Below the pieces are notes generated by a model. The model searched no databases, had not been told where the DNA came from, and saw nothing but the letters and a program-made list of their open reading frames with translations. Source: Arthrobacter sp. SLBN-100 (lineage in GTDB: Bacteria > Actinomycetota > Actinomycetes > Actinomycetales > Micrococcaceae). From it: a DNA stretch of 64,000 nucleotides. The DNA is taken from contig NZ_VFMY01000001.1 of the NCBI RefSeq assembly GCF_006715305.1, forward strand, positions 2,170,001-2,234,000, written 5' to 3'. Positions 35,190-44,721 of this stretch are shown here, one piece after another; within the stretch, counting starts at the first letter, position 1, and each line of letters starts with the position of its first letter. A program made the position numbers and the translations under genes.

Positions 35190-36361
35190 GGGTTGAGGAC
35201 CACCTTGATGCAGCCGTCCTCCTTCTTCTGGAACTTCTCGTACAGCGCCGGCGCCCCCTCCAGGCCTGAGCGGTGGGTCACCAGATCCATCACACCCAGC
35301 GGATCGGCGTCGTCCTCCACCAGGGGCAGCAGGTAGTCCGTCCAGTGCCGCACGTTGCACTGGCCCATCCGCATCTGAAGCTGCTTGTCAAACATGGTGA
35401 GCATGGGCATTGGGCTGGCCTGGCCGCCATACACCCCGCTCAGGGACACGGTCCCGCCCCGGCGCACGGCGTCAATGGCGGTGTGCAGCGCTGCCAGCCT
35501 GTCCACGCCGGCTGTTTCCATCGCCTTCTGCGCCAGCTTATCCGGAAGCAGACCCAGTGCCTGGTGCGCGAACCCGGCCACAGGGGATCCGTGCGCTTCC
35601 ATGCCGACGGCGTCCACCACCGCGTCCGGTCCCCGTCCGGCAGTCATGTCCCGCAGCTGGTCCGCAACATCCTTGCTGTAGTCGAGGGTTTCCACCCCGT
35701 GCCGTGCTGCCATCTCGCGCCGTTCGCGGACCGGGTCCACGCCAATTACCCGGAAACCACGGTTGACGCCGATCCGGGCAGAAAACTGCCCTACGGGCCC
35801 CAGGCCGAAGACGGCCAGCGTGCCGCCAGGGGCGACGTTGGCGTATTCAACGGCCTGCCACGCGGTGGGAAGGATGTCGGAGAGGAACAGGTACCGTTCG
35901 TCCGGAAGCTCTGTTCCCACCTTGATTGGACCATAGTCGGCGTGCGGCACGCGCAGGTACTCGGCCTGGCCGCCGGGAACGGAACCGTAGAGCTCCGAGT
36001 AGCCGAAGAGGGCGGCTCCCGAGCCCTTGTCCTTAACCTGGGTCGTCTCGCATTGCGACTGCAGGCCCTGCATGCACATATAACAGTGGCCGCAGGAGAT
36101 GTTGAAGGGGACCACCACGCGGTCGCCCTTGCGCAGGTTGCTGACGCCGCTGCCCACTTCCTCCACGATGCCCATGGGCTCGTGGCCGATCACATCGCCC
36201 TTGTGCATGTACGGGCCCAGCACCTCGTACAGGTGCAGGTCCGATCCGCAGATCGCCGTGGAGGTGATCCGGACAATGGCGTCCGTGGGCTCCTGGATGA
36301 CGGGATCCGGCACCTCTGCCACGCTTACCGACCGCTTTCCTTGCCACGTCAGTGCTTTCAC
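35186..36361 (-). CDS. Zinc-dependent alcohol dehydrogenase (formaldehyde dehydrogenase-like)
   Basis: A 391-residue medium-chain dehydrogenase. It has CGSDLHLYE and GHEPMG (catalytic zinc), an unusual structural-zinc lobe CGHCYMCMQGLQSQC, and GLGPVGQFSARIG for NAD. The long insert after DAVGMEAHG (HQALGLLPDKLAQKAMETAGVDRLAALHTAIDAVRRGG) is typical of the glutathione-independent formaldehyde dehydrogenase branch. GTG at 36361 with GGGAGA upstream gives the family start VKALTW. The stop overlaps the convergent lipoprotein gene. Confidence 0.9.
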   Translation of the reverse strand: MKALTWQGKRSVSVAEVPDPVIQEPTDAIVRITSTAICGSDLHLYEVLGPYMHKGDVIGHEPMGIVEEVGSGVSNLRKGDRVVVPFNISCGHCYMCMQGLQSQCETTQVKDKGSGAALFGYSELYGSVPGGQAEYLRVPHADYGPIKVGTELPDERYLFLSDILPTAWQAVEYANVAPGGTLAVFGLGPVGQFSARIGVNRGFRVIGVDPVRERREMAARHGVETLDYSKDVADQLRDMTAGRGPDAVVDAVGMEAHGSPVAGFAHQALGLLPDKLAQKAMETAGVDRLAALHTAIDAVRRGGTVSLSGVYGGQASPMPMLTMFDKQLQMRMGQCNVRHWTDYLLPLVEDDADPLGVMDLVTHRSGLEGAPALYEKFQKKEDGCIKVVLNP

Positions 36362-36523
36362 AGTCTCCCTTTCTCTGGATCCGGGCGTCACGCCCTTTCC
36401 TCGACGCTAGCGGCTGTCGGACGAAAAAGTAAGCAGGCTGATGAAAGTCTTGTCGTCCCGGCTTGCTGCTCCTAGCGTAGGAAGGGCCAGACCACCAGAG
36501 ATGACGAATGAAAGAGGAACACC

Positions 36524-36772
36524 ATGTCGCTCTACCAGCCGGAACCCGTTGAAATTTCCACGCGGATGCGTCCCGGAGAATGGACGGAGGCCAGCCTGGA
36601 GGAGCTCGTCAACGAGTACCGGCAGAGGATTGTGGAGATGGGGGCCAGCGCCACCGACGTCGTCACCGACATTGAGCGGGGCGACGACGGTTCCGTGCGG
36701 GTGGCGGTTTCCTGGGACAAGCCGGCCAATGCCGGCGACGAGGACGCCGTCGCGGGCGGGCAGACGCTCTGA
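36524..36772 (+). CDS. Small acidic protein, unknown function
   Basis: An 82-residue acidic cytoplasmic protein with no signal peptide or cysteine. AAAGAGGAA lies just upstream of the ATG. The segment LEELVNEYRQRIVEMGASATDVVTDIERGDDGSVRVAVSWDKP suggests a short helix followed by two beta-strands. I do not recognise a family. It is divergent from the alcohol dehydrogenase and convergent with the HAD phosphatase gene. Confidence 0.7.
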   Translation: MSLYQPEPVEISTRMRPGEWTEASLEELVNEYRQRIVEMGASATDVVTDIERGDDGSVRVAVSWDKPANAGDEDAVAGGQTL

Positions 36773-36779
36773 GGCAGGA

Positions 36780-37493
36780 TCAGGAGGCCGGCGACAGCAG
36801 CCGGCCCACGGCGCTTGTGATCAAGTTATCCAGCAGGTCGCGCGGCCCCGCGTAGACTTCCACAGCGCCGGCTTCCCGAAGTTCCCCGGCATTGACCCCG
36901 CCGCAGGTGACCCCGATAGCCGGGATCCCCAGTGCGGCGGCGGCCTTCATGTCCCACACGGCGTCCCCCACGAATACAGCATCCGCTGCTTGAACGCCGA
37001 TGGCTTCAAGCGCAGCGGCAAGGATGTCGGGGGACGGCTTGCTTTCCTCGGCGTCGTTGGCACTGGTGGCGGCATCAATGAACGCATCGGCGTCGAGGGT
37101 GGACTTCATGACCTGCAGGTCCTGGTTGCGCGCAGAGGACGCGAGCGCGACGGCGAGACCCACCGCATGGCACTGGGCCAGCAGCTCCTTAGCGCCATCG
37201 AACCTGCGCAGTGCCGGCCAGTGCGAGGCGTAAAGCGCGGCATGGCTGGCCATGATCTCCGGATCAAGGGACTTGTCCCGGCCGGCCGGCAGGAGGCTGT
37301 CCACCAACCGGTCACCGCCCATACCCACAAAATGGTGGATCGACGCCATCGGAATGTCGTAGCCCTGCTGTCGGAAGGCGCCCCACCAGGAGATGGTGTG
37401 GATGTACGAGGAATCGATCAAGGTGCCGTCAACGTCAAAGAGAATCCCCCGGCGGCGCCCGCCGTCAGGGGATCCGGGTTCCTGCGGCGCCAT
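36780..37493 (-). CDS. HAD-superfamily hydrolase (phosphatase)
   Basis: A 237-residue HAD phosphatase of the phosphoglycolate-phosphatase-like branch. Motif I is LFDVDGTLIDSS (residues 19-30), motif II ALASSARN, motif III with the lysine in ESKPSPDIL, and motif IV VFVGDAVWDMKAA. The helical cap lies between motifs I and II. Substrate unknown. Its ATG overlaps the DUF1508 stop (TGATG), so the two are translationally coupled. Confidence 0.9.
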   Translation of the reverse strand: MAPQEPGSPDGGRRRGILFDVDGTLIDSSYIHTISWWGAFRQQGYDIPMASIHHFVGMGGDRLVDSLLPAGRDKSLDPEIMASHAALYASHWPALRRFDGAKELLAQCHAVGLAVALASSARNQDLQVMKSTLDADAFIDAATSANDAEESKPSPDILAAALEAIGVQAADAVFVGDAVWDMKAAAALGIPAIGVTCGGVNAGELREAGAVEVYAGPRDLLDNLITSAVGRLLSPAS

Positions 37494-37783
37494 CAGCTGA
37501 CCGCAGCCCGTTTGGCATCCGCGGTTTTCCGAGCCCGGGAGGCCTCCTCCTTGGGAGTGTTCACAGGACGCACGCGTTCCCTGATGACCGTACCGGCGCC
37601 GTCGTGGCTCTTATCCCTGATGAGGCCTGTGCCGGCAATCTCCCGCGCCATTGCCACCCCGGCAACGGCCGCCCGCTTAGTGGGAAAGGTGACCGAGATG
37701 GCCATCAGGTTTCCGGTACCGTCCATCATCCGGACCCTGTAGCCGCCGTCGGGCGCGTCCACGAGCTCAAAATAACCGGCCAT
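37493..37783 (-). CDS. DUF1508/YegP-like domain protein
   Basis: A 96-residue protein. Residues 1-55 (MAGYFELVDAPDGGYRVRMMDGTGNLMAIS...KRAAVAGVAMARE) are one YegP-type DUF1508 unit, a small beta-beta-alpha domain found in stress-linked bacterial proteins. A basic tail rich in Lys and Arg follows. Start at 37783 has AGGAG upstream; the frame extends further but without support. A perfect palindrome TAAGTATACTTA lies 61 bp upstream. Confidence 0.78.
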   Translation of the reverse strand: MAGYFELVDAPDGGYRVRMMDGTGNLMAISVTFPTKRAAVAGVAMAREIAGTGLIRDKSHDGAGTVIRERVRPVNTPKEEASRARKTADAKRAAVS

Positions 37784-37844
37784 TGCAATCACTCCTCCAT
37801 CAGTCACGGGATTGTGCTTCTGAGGGCACTCCATGAGGTGTTAG

Positions 37845-37856
37845 TAAGTATACTTA
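37845..37856. promoter_or_regulatory. Perfect palindrome TAAGTATACTTA
   Basis: A perfect 12-bp palindrome in the spacer between the DUF1508-HAD pair and GH15. A one-base variant, TAAGCATACTTA, is found at 61409-61420 upstream of the desaturase-reductase operon. Confidence 0.55.
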
Positions 37857-37896
37857 TCTATTTCGCGAAGGAGAAGCTGAACCCGAACGCGCCGCC

Positions 37897-39705
37897 TCAG
37901 CGCGTTTGCGCCGTTTCCGGCGGAATGGGGATGTCGCTTCGCCGAACCGTATCCTGATGCAGCTCCAAAGCGCTAGTCACAAGGGCGAAGTGGCTGAAGG
38001 CCTGGGGGGTATTTCCGAGTTGCCGGCCGAGCCGGACGCCCCATTCCTCGCTCAGGAGCCCCACATCGTTGCGCAAACCCAGGAGCCGCTCGAACAGTTC
38101 CCGGGATTCTTCGTGACGGCCTGCGCCCAGCAGCGCCTCCACCAGCCAGAAGGAACACGCCAGGAAGACGCCCTCGTCGCCCGGCAGGCCGTCGTCGGAC
38201 TCGGCGGGCCGGTAGCGGAGCACAAACCCGTCCTCGGTCAACTCCCGTTGGATTGCCTCGATGGTCCCGACCACCCGGGGATCGTCGGGTGGCAGGAAGC
38301 CCACCCGCGGAATCAGGAGCAGGCTGGCGTCCAGCTCCGGCCGCCCGTACGACTGCACAAAAGTGTTGCGCGCGGCGTCGAACCCGTTGGCCATCACATC
38401 CCGGCGGATGGTGTCCCGCAGCTTCTCCCAGCGCTCCACCGGCCCTGGAAGCCCCGAGTCCCGGACTCCCTTCACCATCCGGTCCGCTGCAACCCAGGCC
38501 ATCACCTTGGAGTGCGTGAAGTGCCGGCGCGGCCCGCGCATTTCCCAGAGCCCGTTGTCCGGCTGGTCCCAGATGGTCTCCAGGTGCTCCATCAGCGCAA
38601 TCTGGAGGTCCCACGCCTCGTCGGAGTGCGTGAGCAGGGAGTTTCGGGTGAGCGCGAGGCAGTCCAGCACCTCACCCCACACATCCAGCTGGAGCTGTTC
38701 GGCGGCGCCGTTGCCAATGCGCACCGGGGTGGAGTTTTCGTAGCCCTTCAGCCAGGGCAGCTCCATTTCCGGAAGGCGGCGTTCGCCGTGGATCCCGTAC
38801 ATGATCTGGAGGTCTGACGGGTCGCCGGCCACGGCCCGGAGCAGCCAGTCGCGCCATGCGGCCGCTTCGGCGGTGTAGCCGGCAGCCAGGAGCGCCTGGA
38901 GCGTCATGGTGGCATCCCGGAGCCAGCAGTAACGGTAGTCCCAGTTGCGGGGGCCGCCGGGCTGTTCCGGCAACGACGTGGTCACGGCCGCCACGATCCC
39001 GCCCGTGGGTGCATAAGTGAGGGCCTTCAGCGTTACCAGCGAGCGGATCACGGCGTCCACGTACTTTCCCTCCACCGTGCACTGCGAGGCCCAGCCCCGC
39101 CAGAACGAGTACGTGGTGCCCAATACTTCTTCCGCGTCGACGGTATGGGGCCGCCCCACGTGGCTCGGTGCCCAGGTGAGGACAAATGGGACACGTTCGC
39201 CTGCATTAACGGTGAAATCGCTGACCGTGTGCATGTTCTCACCGTGCAGCGGAGCACTGGTCACAAGATAGACGGCGTCCGGACCGGCGATGGCATGCAG
39301 GCCATACTGGTCCTTGCGCACCCAGGGGATGATGTGGCCGTAATCGAAGCGGAGGGTCAGTTCGCCGTGCATCTCCACGCTTCCGGTGACGCCTTCGACG
39401 ATGCGGACAATGTCGGCCACCGAGTCGCGCGGCGGCATGAAGTCGATGACCCGCACCGTGCCGTCCCCGGTTTCCCACTCCGTTTCCAGCACCAGGCTGC
39501 CGTCCCGGTACCGGCGGCGGGTGCAGGACCCCCCGCTTGCCGGCGCCAAAAGCCACCGCCCGGCGTCGGGTGTGTCCAGCAGCGCGTTGAAGCAGGCAGG
39601 CGAATCGAACCGCGGAAGGCAGAGCCAATCGATGGAACCTTCCTTGCTGACCAGTGCCCCGGTATGGAGGTCACCGACAACCGCATAGTCTTCAATTCGC
39701 GCCAT
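37897..39705 (-). CDS. Glycoside hydrolase family 15 protein
   Basis: A 602-residue cytoplasmic GH15 enzyme, the glucoamylase/trehalase family. The N-terminal beta-domain starts IEDYAVVGDLHTGALVSKEGSIDWLCLPRFDSPACF. The (alpha/alpha)6 barrel includes RNWDYRYCWLRDATMTLQALL (general acid region), WLKGYENSTPVRIGNGAAEQLQLDVWGE, and GLWEMRGPRRHFTHSKVMAWVAADRM with the second catalytic acid region near it. Actinobacterial members of this length include trehalases and alpha-glucan hydrolases; which one cannot be told here. Confidence 0.93.
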   Translation of the reverse strand: MARIEDYAVVGDLHTGALVSKEGSIDWLCLPRFDSPACFNALLDTPDAGRWLLAPASGGSCTRRRYRDGSLVLETEWETGDGTVRVIDFMPPRDSVADIVRIVEGVTGSVEMHGELTLRFDYGHIIPWVRKDQYGLHAIAGPDAVYLVTSAPLHGENMHTVSDFTVNAGERVPFVLTWAPSHVGRPHTVDAEEVLGTTYSFWRGWASQCTVEGKYVDAVIRSLVTLKALTYAPTGGIVAAVTTSLPEQPGGPRNWDYRYCWLRDATMTLQALLAAGYTAEAAAWRDWLLRAVAGDPSDLQIMYGIHGERRLPEMELPWLKGYENSTPVRIGNGAAEQLQLDVWGEVLDCLALTRNSLLTHSDEAWDLQIALMEHLETIWDQPDNGLWEMRGPRRHFTHSKVMAWVAADRMVKGVRDSGLPGPVERWEKLRDTIRRDVMANGFDAARNTFVQSYGRPELDASLLLIPRVGFLPPDDPRVVGTIEAIQRELTEDGFVLRYRPAESDDGLPGDEGVFLACSFWLVEALLGAGRHEESRELFERLLGLRNDVGLLSEEWGVRLGRQLGNTPQAFSHFALVTSALELHQDTVRRSDIPIPPETAQTR

Positions 39706-39791
39706 GACCTTACCCTGCCACAGCCAGTGCCGGAGTGGACCAGTGGGCGGGGTGTAGCCTCAAATAACGGCAGCGGTGACCGGAGGTACAT

Positions 39792-40523
39792 ATGGCAATC
39801 CACATCGGAACCTCCGGATGGAGCTACGACCACTGGGAGAACGTCCTCTACCCGCCCAAGCTGCCCGCGAAGGACAGGCTGCAGCATTACGTCGCCCGGT
39901 TCCATACCGTTGAACTCAACGCAAGCTTCTACCGCTGGCCCCGGGACACCACGTTTGCCGGCTGGAACCAGCGCCTGCCCGCCGGTTTCAGCATGTCCGT
40001 CAAGGCTCCCCGGGGCCTGACCCACGCGAAGAAATTGTACGAGCCGGACGTCTGGCTGGAGCGCATCACGCGGTGCTGGCATGTGCTGGGGGACAAACGG
40101 GCAGTCCTTTTAGTCCAGCTGCCGCCCGGCATGGAACGGGACGACGCCCGGCTGGACTACTTCCTCACCGCAACGCCGGACTGGATACGTGTCACGGTGG
40201 AGTTCCGGCATCCGAGCTGGGAATGCTCGGAGGTGTTCGCCCTGCTGGAGCGGCACCAGGCGGCGTACTGCATCATGAGCGGTGCGAATCTTCCCTGCAT
40301 CCTTCGAACCACCGCCCCGTTCGCCTACGTGCGGTTCCATGGTCCTGACCACCAGCACCTTTACGCGGGCTCCTACTCTGATGCGGACCTGCAGTGGTGG
40401 GCGGACCGCATCCGCGAGTGGGCGGGCAATGGCCTGGACGTCTTCGCCTATTTCAACAACGACGGCGGCGGGAACGCCGTGCGGAACGCCGAGACCCTGC
40501 GCGGGATCCTTGGCGAAGGGTAA
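39792..40523 (+). CDS. DUF72 family protein
   Basis: A 243-residue DUF72 (YecE-like) TIM-barrel protein: HIGTSGWSYDHWENVLYP at the N-terminus, FHTVELNASFYRWP, FSMSVKAPRGLTHAKKL, VTVEFRHPSWECSEV and a C-terminal DVFAYFNNDGGGNAVRNAETLR. The family is widespread and its activity is not established. GGAGG lies 4-8 nt before the ATG. Divergent from GH15. Confidence 0.93.
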   Translation: MAIHIGTSGWSYDHWENVLYPPKLPAKDRLQHYVARFHTVELNASFYRWPRDTTFAGWNQRLPAGFSMSVKAPRGLTHAKKLYEPDVWLERITRCWHVLGDKRAVLLVQLPPGMERDDARLDYFLTATPDWIRVTVEFRHPSWECSEVFALLERHQAAYCIMSGANLPCILRTTAPFAYVRFHGPDHQHLYAGSYSDADLQWWADRIREWAGNGLDVFAYFNNDGGGNAVRNAETLRGILGEG

Positions 40524-40590
40524 CGTCACGAAGCGTCAGCGGGCGCCTGGATTCTCCTCCGCCCGTGCCGCCCTGTGGCAGAGTGGAGCC

Positions 40591-41682
40591 ATGGACTCGG
40601 CTCCGAATGATTCGTCACAGAACACAGCGCCCGCCACGACTCGGGACGCGCTCTCCGGGAACCAGGTGTTCCGGCTGGCGCACTGGCTCTCCGACGCCGT
40701 TAACCTGGTTCGGATCCGGCTGGCCAGGCGCTGGAAATTCGTTCCCCAGACCGTCGCGTACCAGGGTTACGGCTCCACCAGCCAAGTGAGGGTGTTGGGC
40801 CGGGTGCTGCTGACGCAGAAGCCGCTGCCCGGAAGCAAGGCCGATCATGCGGCGCGCAACGGCAACCAGAACATCCGCGGGTGGCGTGCCTTCACGAGTG
40901 TCCCGCTGCAGTTTACCGACGTCGAAATCACCATCGGCGACGTTGTCACCCATGTCCGTGCGGACCGGGGTGGGCTCGTTGACACGGAAGTGGACGTCCG
41001 GCTTTCGCCGGGCTGGCACACTGCCATCCTGCGGGCGGAAGGCACAGAGCCAGTCGAGGCGCGGATCCACGTCATTGCGCCGGACGTGAAGTTCGGCATC
41101 GTCTCCGATATTGATGACACCGTGATGGTGACGGCGCTGCCCCGGCCTTTCCTGGCCCTCTGGAACACTTTTGTGCTGAGCGAACGGGCCCGCATGGCCA
41201 CGCCCGGGATGGCGGTCCTGCTGGACCGGCTCACCGTTGAGCACCCGGACGCTCCGGTGATCTACCTCTCCACCGGGCCATGGAACGCAGCGCCCACACT
41301 GGCCCGCTTCCTGAGCCGCAACATGTACCCGGCCGGACCCCTGCTGCTGACGGACTGGGGCCTGACGCAGGACCGCTGGTTCCGCAGCGGCCAGGACCAC
41401 AAGCTGCGCAACCTCGAGCGGCTCGCCAAGGAATTCCCGGACATGCGCTGGCTGCTGATCGGCGACAACGGCCAGCACGATGAGGCGATCTACTCAAGCT
41501 TCGCCCAGGACAACCCGGACAAGGTGGCCGCCATCGCCATCCGCCAGCTGTCCATCAGCGAGTCCGTATTCGCAGGCGGCCACTCCGAGGACGGGGACCA
41601 CACCACGTCCCGGGTGCCCTGGATCTACTCCCCTGATGGCGCCGGCATCGCCAAACGGCTGGCCGTGCTGGGCGTCCTCTAG
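40591..41682 (+). CDS. App1-family phosphatase domain protein (DUF2183)
   Basis: A 363-residue protein. The App1 catalytic domain carries the HAD-like motif VSDIDDTVMVT near residue 170, VIYLSTGPWNAAPTLARFL near 230, and LIGDNGQHDEAIY near 290. An N-terminal beta-domain (about 50-160) precedes it. Yeast App1 is a phosphatidate phosphatase; bacterial relatives are thought to act on lipid phosphates, which I cannot confirm. Start ATG 40591 is the first suitable one with GTGGAG upstream. Confidence 0.87.
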   Translation: MDSAPNDSSQNTAPATTRDALSGNQVFRLAHWLSDAVNLVRIRLARRWKFVPQTVAYQGYGSTSQVRVLGRVLLTQKPLPGSKADHAARNGNQNIRGWRAFTSVPLQFTDVEITIGDVVTHVRADRGGLVDTEVDVRLSPGWHTAILRAEGTEPVEARIHVIAPDVKFGIVSDIDDTVMVTALPRPFLALWNTFVLSERARMATPGMAVLLDRLTVEHPDAPVIYLSTGPWNAAPTLARFLSRNMYPAGPLLLTDWGLTQDRWFRSGQDHKLRNLERLAKEFPDMRWLLIGDNGQHDEAIYSSFAQDNPDKVAAIAIRQLSISESVFAGGHSEDGDHTTSRVPWIYSPDGAGIAKRLAVLGVL

Positions 41683-41740
41683 TTCTATTCTGGCGGCCAC
41701 CCCGGCCCGGCGGCGGCTGCCCTAAGCCCCACCCGGCGGC

Positions 41741-43303
41741 CTAAGCACTGGCACCCAACGGGGTGACGCCGTCGTCGGGCGATTCCGCATCCAGGACCTC
41801 CCGGTCCAGTGAGTCAGGCGCAGCGGCCGCCGCGATGGCAACGTCCGCCGCGGCGGCAAGGTCGCGTTCCTCGATGAGCTCCTGGTACCAGAAGTAGGAG
41901 GCCTTGGGGGTCCGCTCCAGGGTCTCCCGGTCCACGTGCAGCAGCCCAAATGGCTGGTTGTAGCCCGCGGACCACTCGAAATTGTCCATCAGCGACCACA
42001 CGTAGTAGCCGCGCAGGTCGATGGACTCGGCCTCGCCACCCGGGGCGGTGGCGCGCAGCGCAGCCTGAAGGTGGTCGGAGAGGTACTTCAGGCGGCGCTC
42101 GTCAGGGATGAACCGGGTGTTGGTGGACTTGTCCCGGACGATGATGTCCTCGAAGCTGGCCCCGCCCTCGGTGAGGATGACGGGCGGCAGGTTGGGGTAC
42201 CGTTCGGCCATCTCCTTCAGGGCAACTTCCATGTACTCGGGTTTCACCGGCCAGCCATAGGACGTGATGTCCGCTTCCGGCCAGGTTTCCACGTGGAAGG
42301 GGGTGCCGCCGCTGCCCGTTGCGCTGAGGTCGCTGCCCATGGCCTCCGCCATGCTCGCCGGCACCGCCCCGCCACCCGGGCCCACAGCCACCTTGGTGGG
42401 CATGTAGTAGTTGAGCCCGTAGAAATCGAGCGGCTGGGAAATGAGTTCCATGTCCTCTTCGGGGTGCTCGAACGAGCTGAAGAACTTGGCGGCCCGGATC
42501 AGGTCCGGATATTTCCCGGTGAGCACGGGGTCGGCGTAGAGCCGGTTCTGGGCCAGGTCCATCAGGCCCGCGCTGAGGTAGTCCAGCGGGTTGATGGAGT
42601 TGGGGACCATGGGCGAGTAGACGTTCGTCATGCCAATTTCGCCGGGCACCTTCGCGGCGCGCAGTGCCTGCACGGCGAGTCCGTGCCCCAGCAGCTGGTG
42701 GTGGACGGTAGGAAAGGCACCCAGGAGGAGCTCCTTGCCCGGCGAATGCAGGCCGAGGGTGTAACCGTTGGTACTCACCGTGGCGGGCTCATTAATGGTC
42801 ACCCAGCGGGCGACGCGGTCGCCGAAGGCATCGGCGAGGATGGCGGCGTACTCGCCCAGGCGGTAGGCCGTGTCCCGGTTCATCCACCCGCCGTCCTCGT
42901 CCAGCGCCAGCGGTGTATCCCAGTGGTAGATGGTGGCCATGGGCGAGATTCCGTTGGCCAGGAGTTCGTCCAGGAGCCGGTCATAAAAGGCCAGGCCGGC
43001 GCGGTTCGCCGGACCGCTGCCGGTGGGCTGGATGCGCGGCCAGGCGAACGAGAACCGGTACGAGTCCACGCCCAGCTGCTTCATGAGGGCCACGTCCTGG
43101 GGCATGCGGTGATAGTGGTCGCAGGCTGTCTTAGGGCTTTGGTCCTCCACGATGGCGCCGGGCTTGGCGGCGAACGCATCCCAGCCGGCGGGTCCACGGC
43201 CGTCCTCGTCCAGTGCGCCTTCGATCTGGAACGCTGCCGTGGCCACGCCAAGCGTGAACCCCTGCGGGATGAGTGCAGCGAGGTCCCTCGCGGATATATG
43301 CAT
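41741..43303 (-). CDS. Beta-glucosidase, glycoside hydrolase family 1
   Basis: A 520-residue GH1 (alpha/beta)8-barrel enzyme. GVATAAFQIEGALDEDGRG lies at the N-terminus. The acid/base Glu is in WVTINEPATV and the nucleophile in PPVILTEGGASF, where GG replaces the usual ENG; the barrel closes with YYVWSLMDNFEWSAGY. It cleaves beta-linked disaccharides such as cellobiose in the cytoplasm. The C-terminal 40 residues are an acidic, alanine-rich extension. No sugar transporter is adjacent. Confidence 0.94.
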   Translation of the reverse strand: MHISARDLAALIPQGFTLGVATAAFQIEGALDEDGRGPAGWDAFAAKPGAIVEDQSPKTACDHYHRMPQDVALMKQLGVDSYRFSFAWPRIQPTGSGPANRAGLAFYDRLLDELLANGISPMATIYHWDTPLALDEDGGWMNRDTAYRLGEYAAILADAFGDRVARWVTINEPATVSTNGYTLGLHSPGKELLLGAFPTVHHQLLGHGLAVQALRAAKVPGEIGMTNVYSPMVPNSINPLDYLSAGLMDLAQNRLYADPVLTGKYPDLIRAAKFFSSFEHPEEDMELISQPLDFYGLNYYMPTKVAVGPGGGAVPASMAEAMGSDLSATGSGGTPFHVETWPEADITSYGWPVKPEYMEVALKEMAERYPNLPPVILTEGGASFEDIIVRDKSTNTRFIPDERRLKYLSDHLQAALRATAPGGEAESIDLRGYYVWSLMDNFEWSAGYNQPFGLLHVDRETLERTPKASYFWYQELIEERDLAAAADVAIAAAAAPDSLDREVLDAESPDDGVTPLGASA

Positions 43304-43466
43304 CGAATCAACCCTTACTACGGACAGACGGTACCCGCGCCGGTGCTAGGGCCCGCGCGAGGTCAGGACCATATCCTCGCACGATTCCAGGGCTCTTTGC
43401 TGGGCGTCCTGCCACGGTCGGGGACTCAACGCAATTCCCCGCCTGCGGCGGCTGGTCCCCGCGCGG

Positions 43467-43847
43467 CTACTGCTGCTCGCCGAACAGGAAGTCCTTCGCG
43501 TGCGCCACGGCCTTGCGGAAAGCATCGTTGCGGAGCGTCACCAGGTGCTCGGTATCGCCGTCGGCCGGTTCAAGGTAGCCCGTGTACCCCGGCCGGAGGA
43601 CCCAGATGTCTCCCGCGGGCGGAAGATAGAAGACGCCAAAAGAGCGCTGCTGCTTTTCATCGGTTGTCCACACCGGCACCACGGCCAAGGCGGCGCCGGT
43701 TGCCGGGTTGATCCATTGGGCACGGGGCAGGGGTTCCTCATGTGCTTCGGGGTCCAGGAACGGCGCGGTGCCTTCGCCCCAGCGCTGTTCGAAACGCTCA
43801 TGGAACGCCGGCATCAGGTGTGAATCATAGCGGCGCCAGTCGCTCAT
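43467..43847 (-). CDS. Conserved hypothetical protein
   Basis: A 126-residue soluble protein, MSDWRRYDSHLMPAFHERFEQRWGEG at the N-terminus. It alternates short strands (AALAVVPVWTTD, SFGVFYLPPAGDIWVLRPGYTGYLEP) with a C-terminal helix. No family, catalytic motif or signal peptide is recognised. The 163 bp between it and the upstream GH1 gene contain nothing I can name. Confidence 0.75.
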   Translation of the reverse strand: MSDWRRYDSHLMPAFHERFEQRWGEGTAPFLDPEAHEEPLPRAQWINPATGAALAVVPVWTTDEKQQRSFGVFYLPPAGDIWVLRPGYTGYLEPADGDTEHLVTLRNDAFRKAVAHAKDFLFGEQQ

Positions 43848-43944
43848 GCAGTTCTCCGCCTCCTCAAGGTAAAACGCCGCACAGGTTGCTCCCGCGGCGG
43901 CTGAAGGTAGCCGTTGCGCCCCGGTGTCGGGGTGCTTCCGGCAG

Positions 43945-44337
43945 CTAGGCCCACGGTCCGCTTTCCCAATGCACCGGGCTGATCCTGATCGTGTTCCCGA
44001 TAAGTCCGCCTCGGCGCTGGACTTTGCGGACCGGAATATCCCGCGCAGTTTCCGACGCCGAGGCTGGCCGGGCCACCGGAGCAGCCTTTACCTCGCGGTC
44101 GTAGGCTGCCCGTCGGGCCGGATCACGCAGGACGGCGAAGGCCTGCATAATCCGCAGCAGTTCCGCCTCCGGTGGTGGCAGTCCCGCCACCGGATTTTGT
44201 TCAGCCGCGTTGGCCCGGCCCACGGACAGGTCCGGGTGGTGGCTGCGCATAAGGGCCCGGTAGGCACGCGAGATCTGCTGTTGCGTGGCGTCCCGCGGGA
44301 CGCGCAACGCCGTGTAGTAGTCCGGGATGTCGCTCAT
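43945..44337 (-). CDS. Small J-domain protein (DnaJ-like)
   Basis: A 130-residue protein with a J domain at residues 5-75: DYYTALRVPRDATQQQISRAYRALMRSHHPDL contains the HPD motif that stimulates DnaK ATPase, and AFAVLRDPARRAAYDRE closes the domain. There is no Gly/Phe-rich or zinc-finger region, so it is a type III J protein. The tail is basic. It is directly downstream of a decayed hsp20 and divergent from a MerR regulator, the usual layout of a small heat-shock locus. Confidence 0.9.
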   Translation of the reverse strand: MSDIPDYYTALRVPRDATQQQISRAYRALMRSHHPDLSVGRANAAEQNPVAGLPPPEAELLRIMQAFAVLRDPARRAAYDREVKAAPVARPASASETARDIPVRKVQRRGGLIGNTIRISPVHWESGPWA

Positions 44338-44350
44338 GTCAGCCTTCCGG

Positions 44351-44700
44351 TCAGACCTGTCCGGATTGGGTGGCGGCGCAGGGCAACCACCGTGGTTGCG
44401 CCGCGCTGCCGGAACCGTCCTGGCTTCCGGTCTGTTGCATTTCGTTCTGCTTGGCCTGGATTTCGATCTTGCGGGGCTTGGCCTGCTCCGCCATGGGAAC
44501 CCTCAGCGTCGGGACGCCCAGGTGGCAGCTCGCCTAGATGTTGTCCGTGTTCAACGTGTCGCCAAGGATCTGCTGGGGGCTGAAAACATCGCGGGGACGC
44601 TCGGAGGCCACCAGCTCCACCTTGGGCTGGGTGGGGTCCTGGCGTTCGGCGCGGAGCGTGAGAATGTTGGGCTCAACATCATGTCCCACTCCTTCAGCTT
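44351..44700 (-). pseudogene. Decayed Hsp20/alpha-crystallin small heat-shock gene
   Basis: Read on the minus strand the frame shows Hsp20 core sequence: ILTLRAERQDPTQ, then VELVASERPRDVFSPQQILGDTLNTDNI, then an in-frame TAG (44534-44536), then GVPTLRVPMAEQAKPRKIEIQ and a short tail to TGA at 44351. This matches the C-terminal half of an Hsp20 crystallin domain including the GVLTLRIP and A-K-P-R-K-I ends. The N-terminal half is missing, replaced by unrelated sequence. With a nonsense codon and 5' loss it should not give a functional chaperone. Confidence 0.82.
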
Positions 44701-44721
44701 CCCAGAAGTCGGTTCGGTACC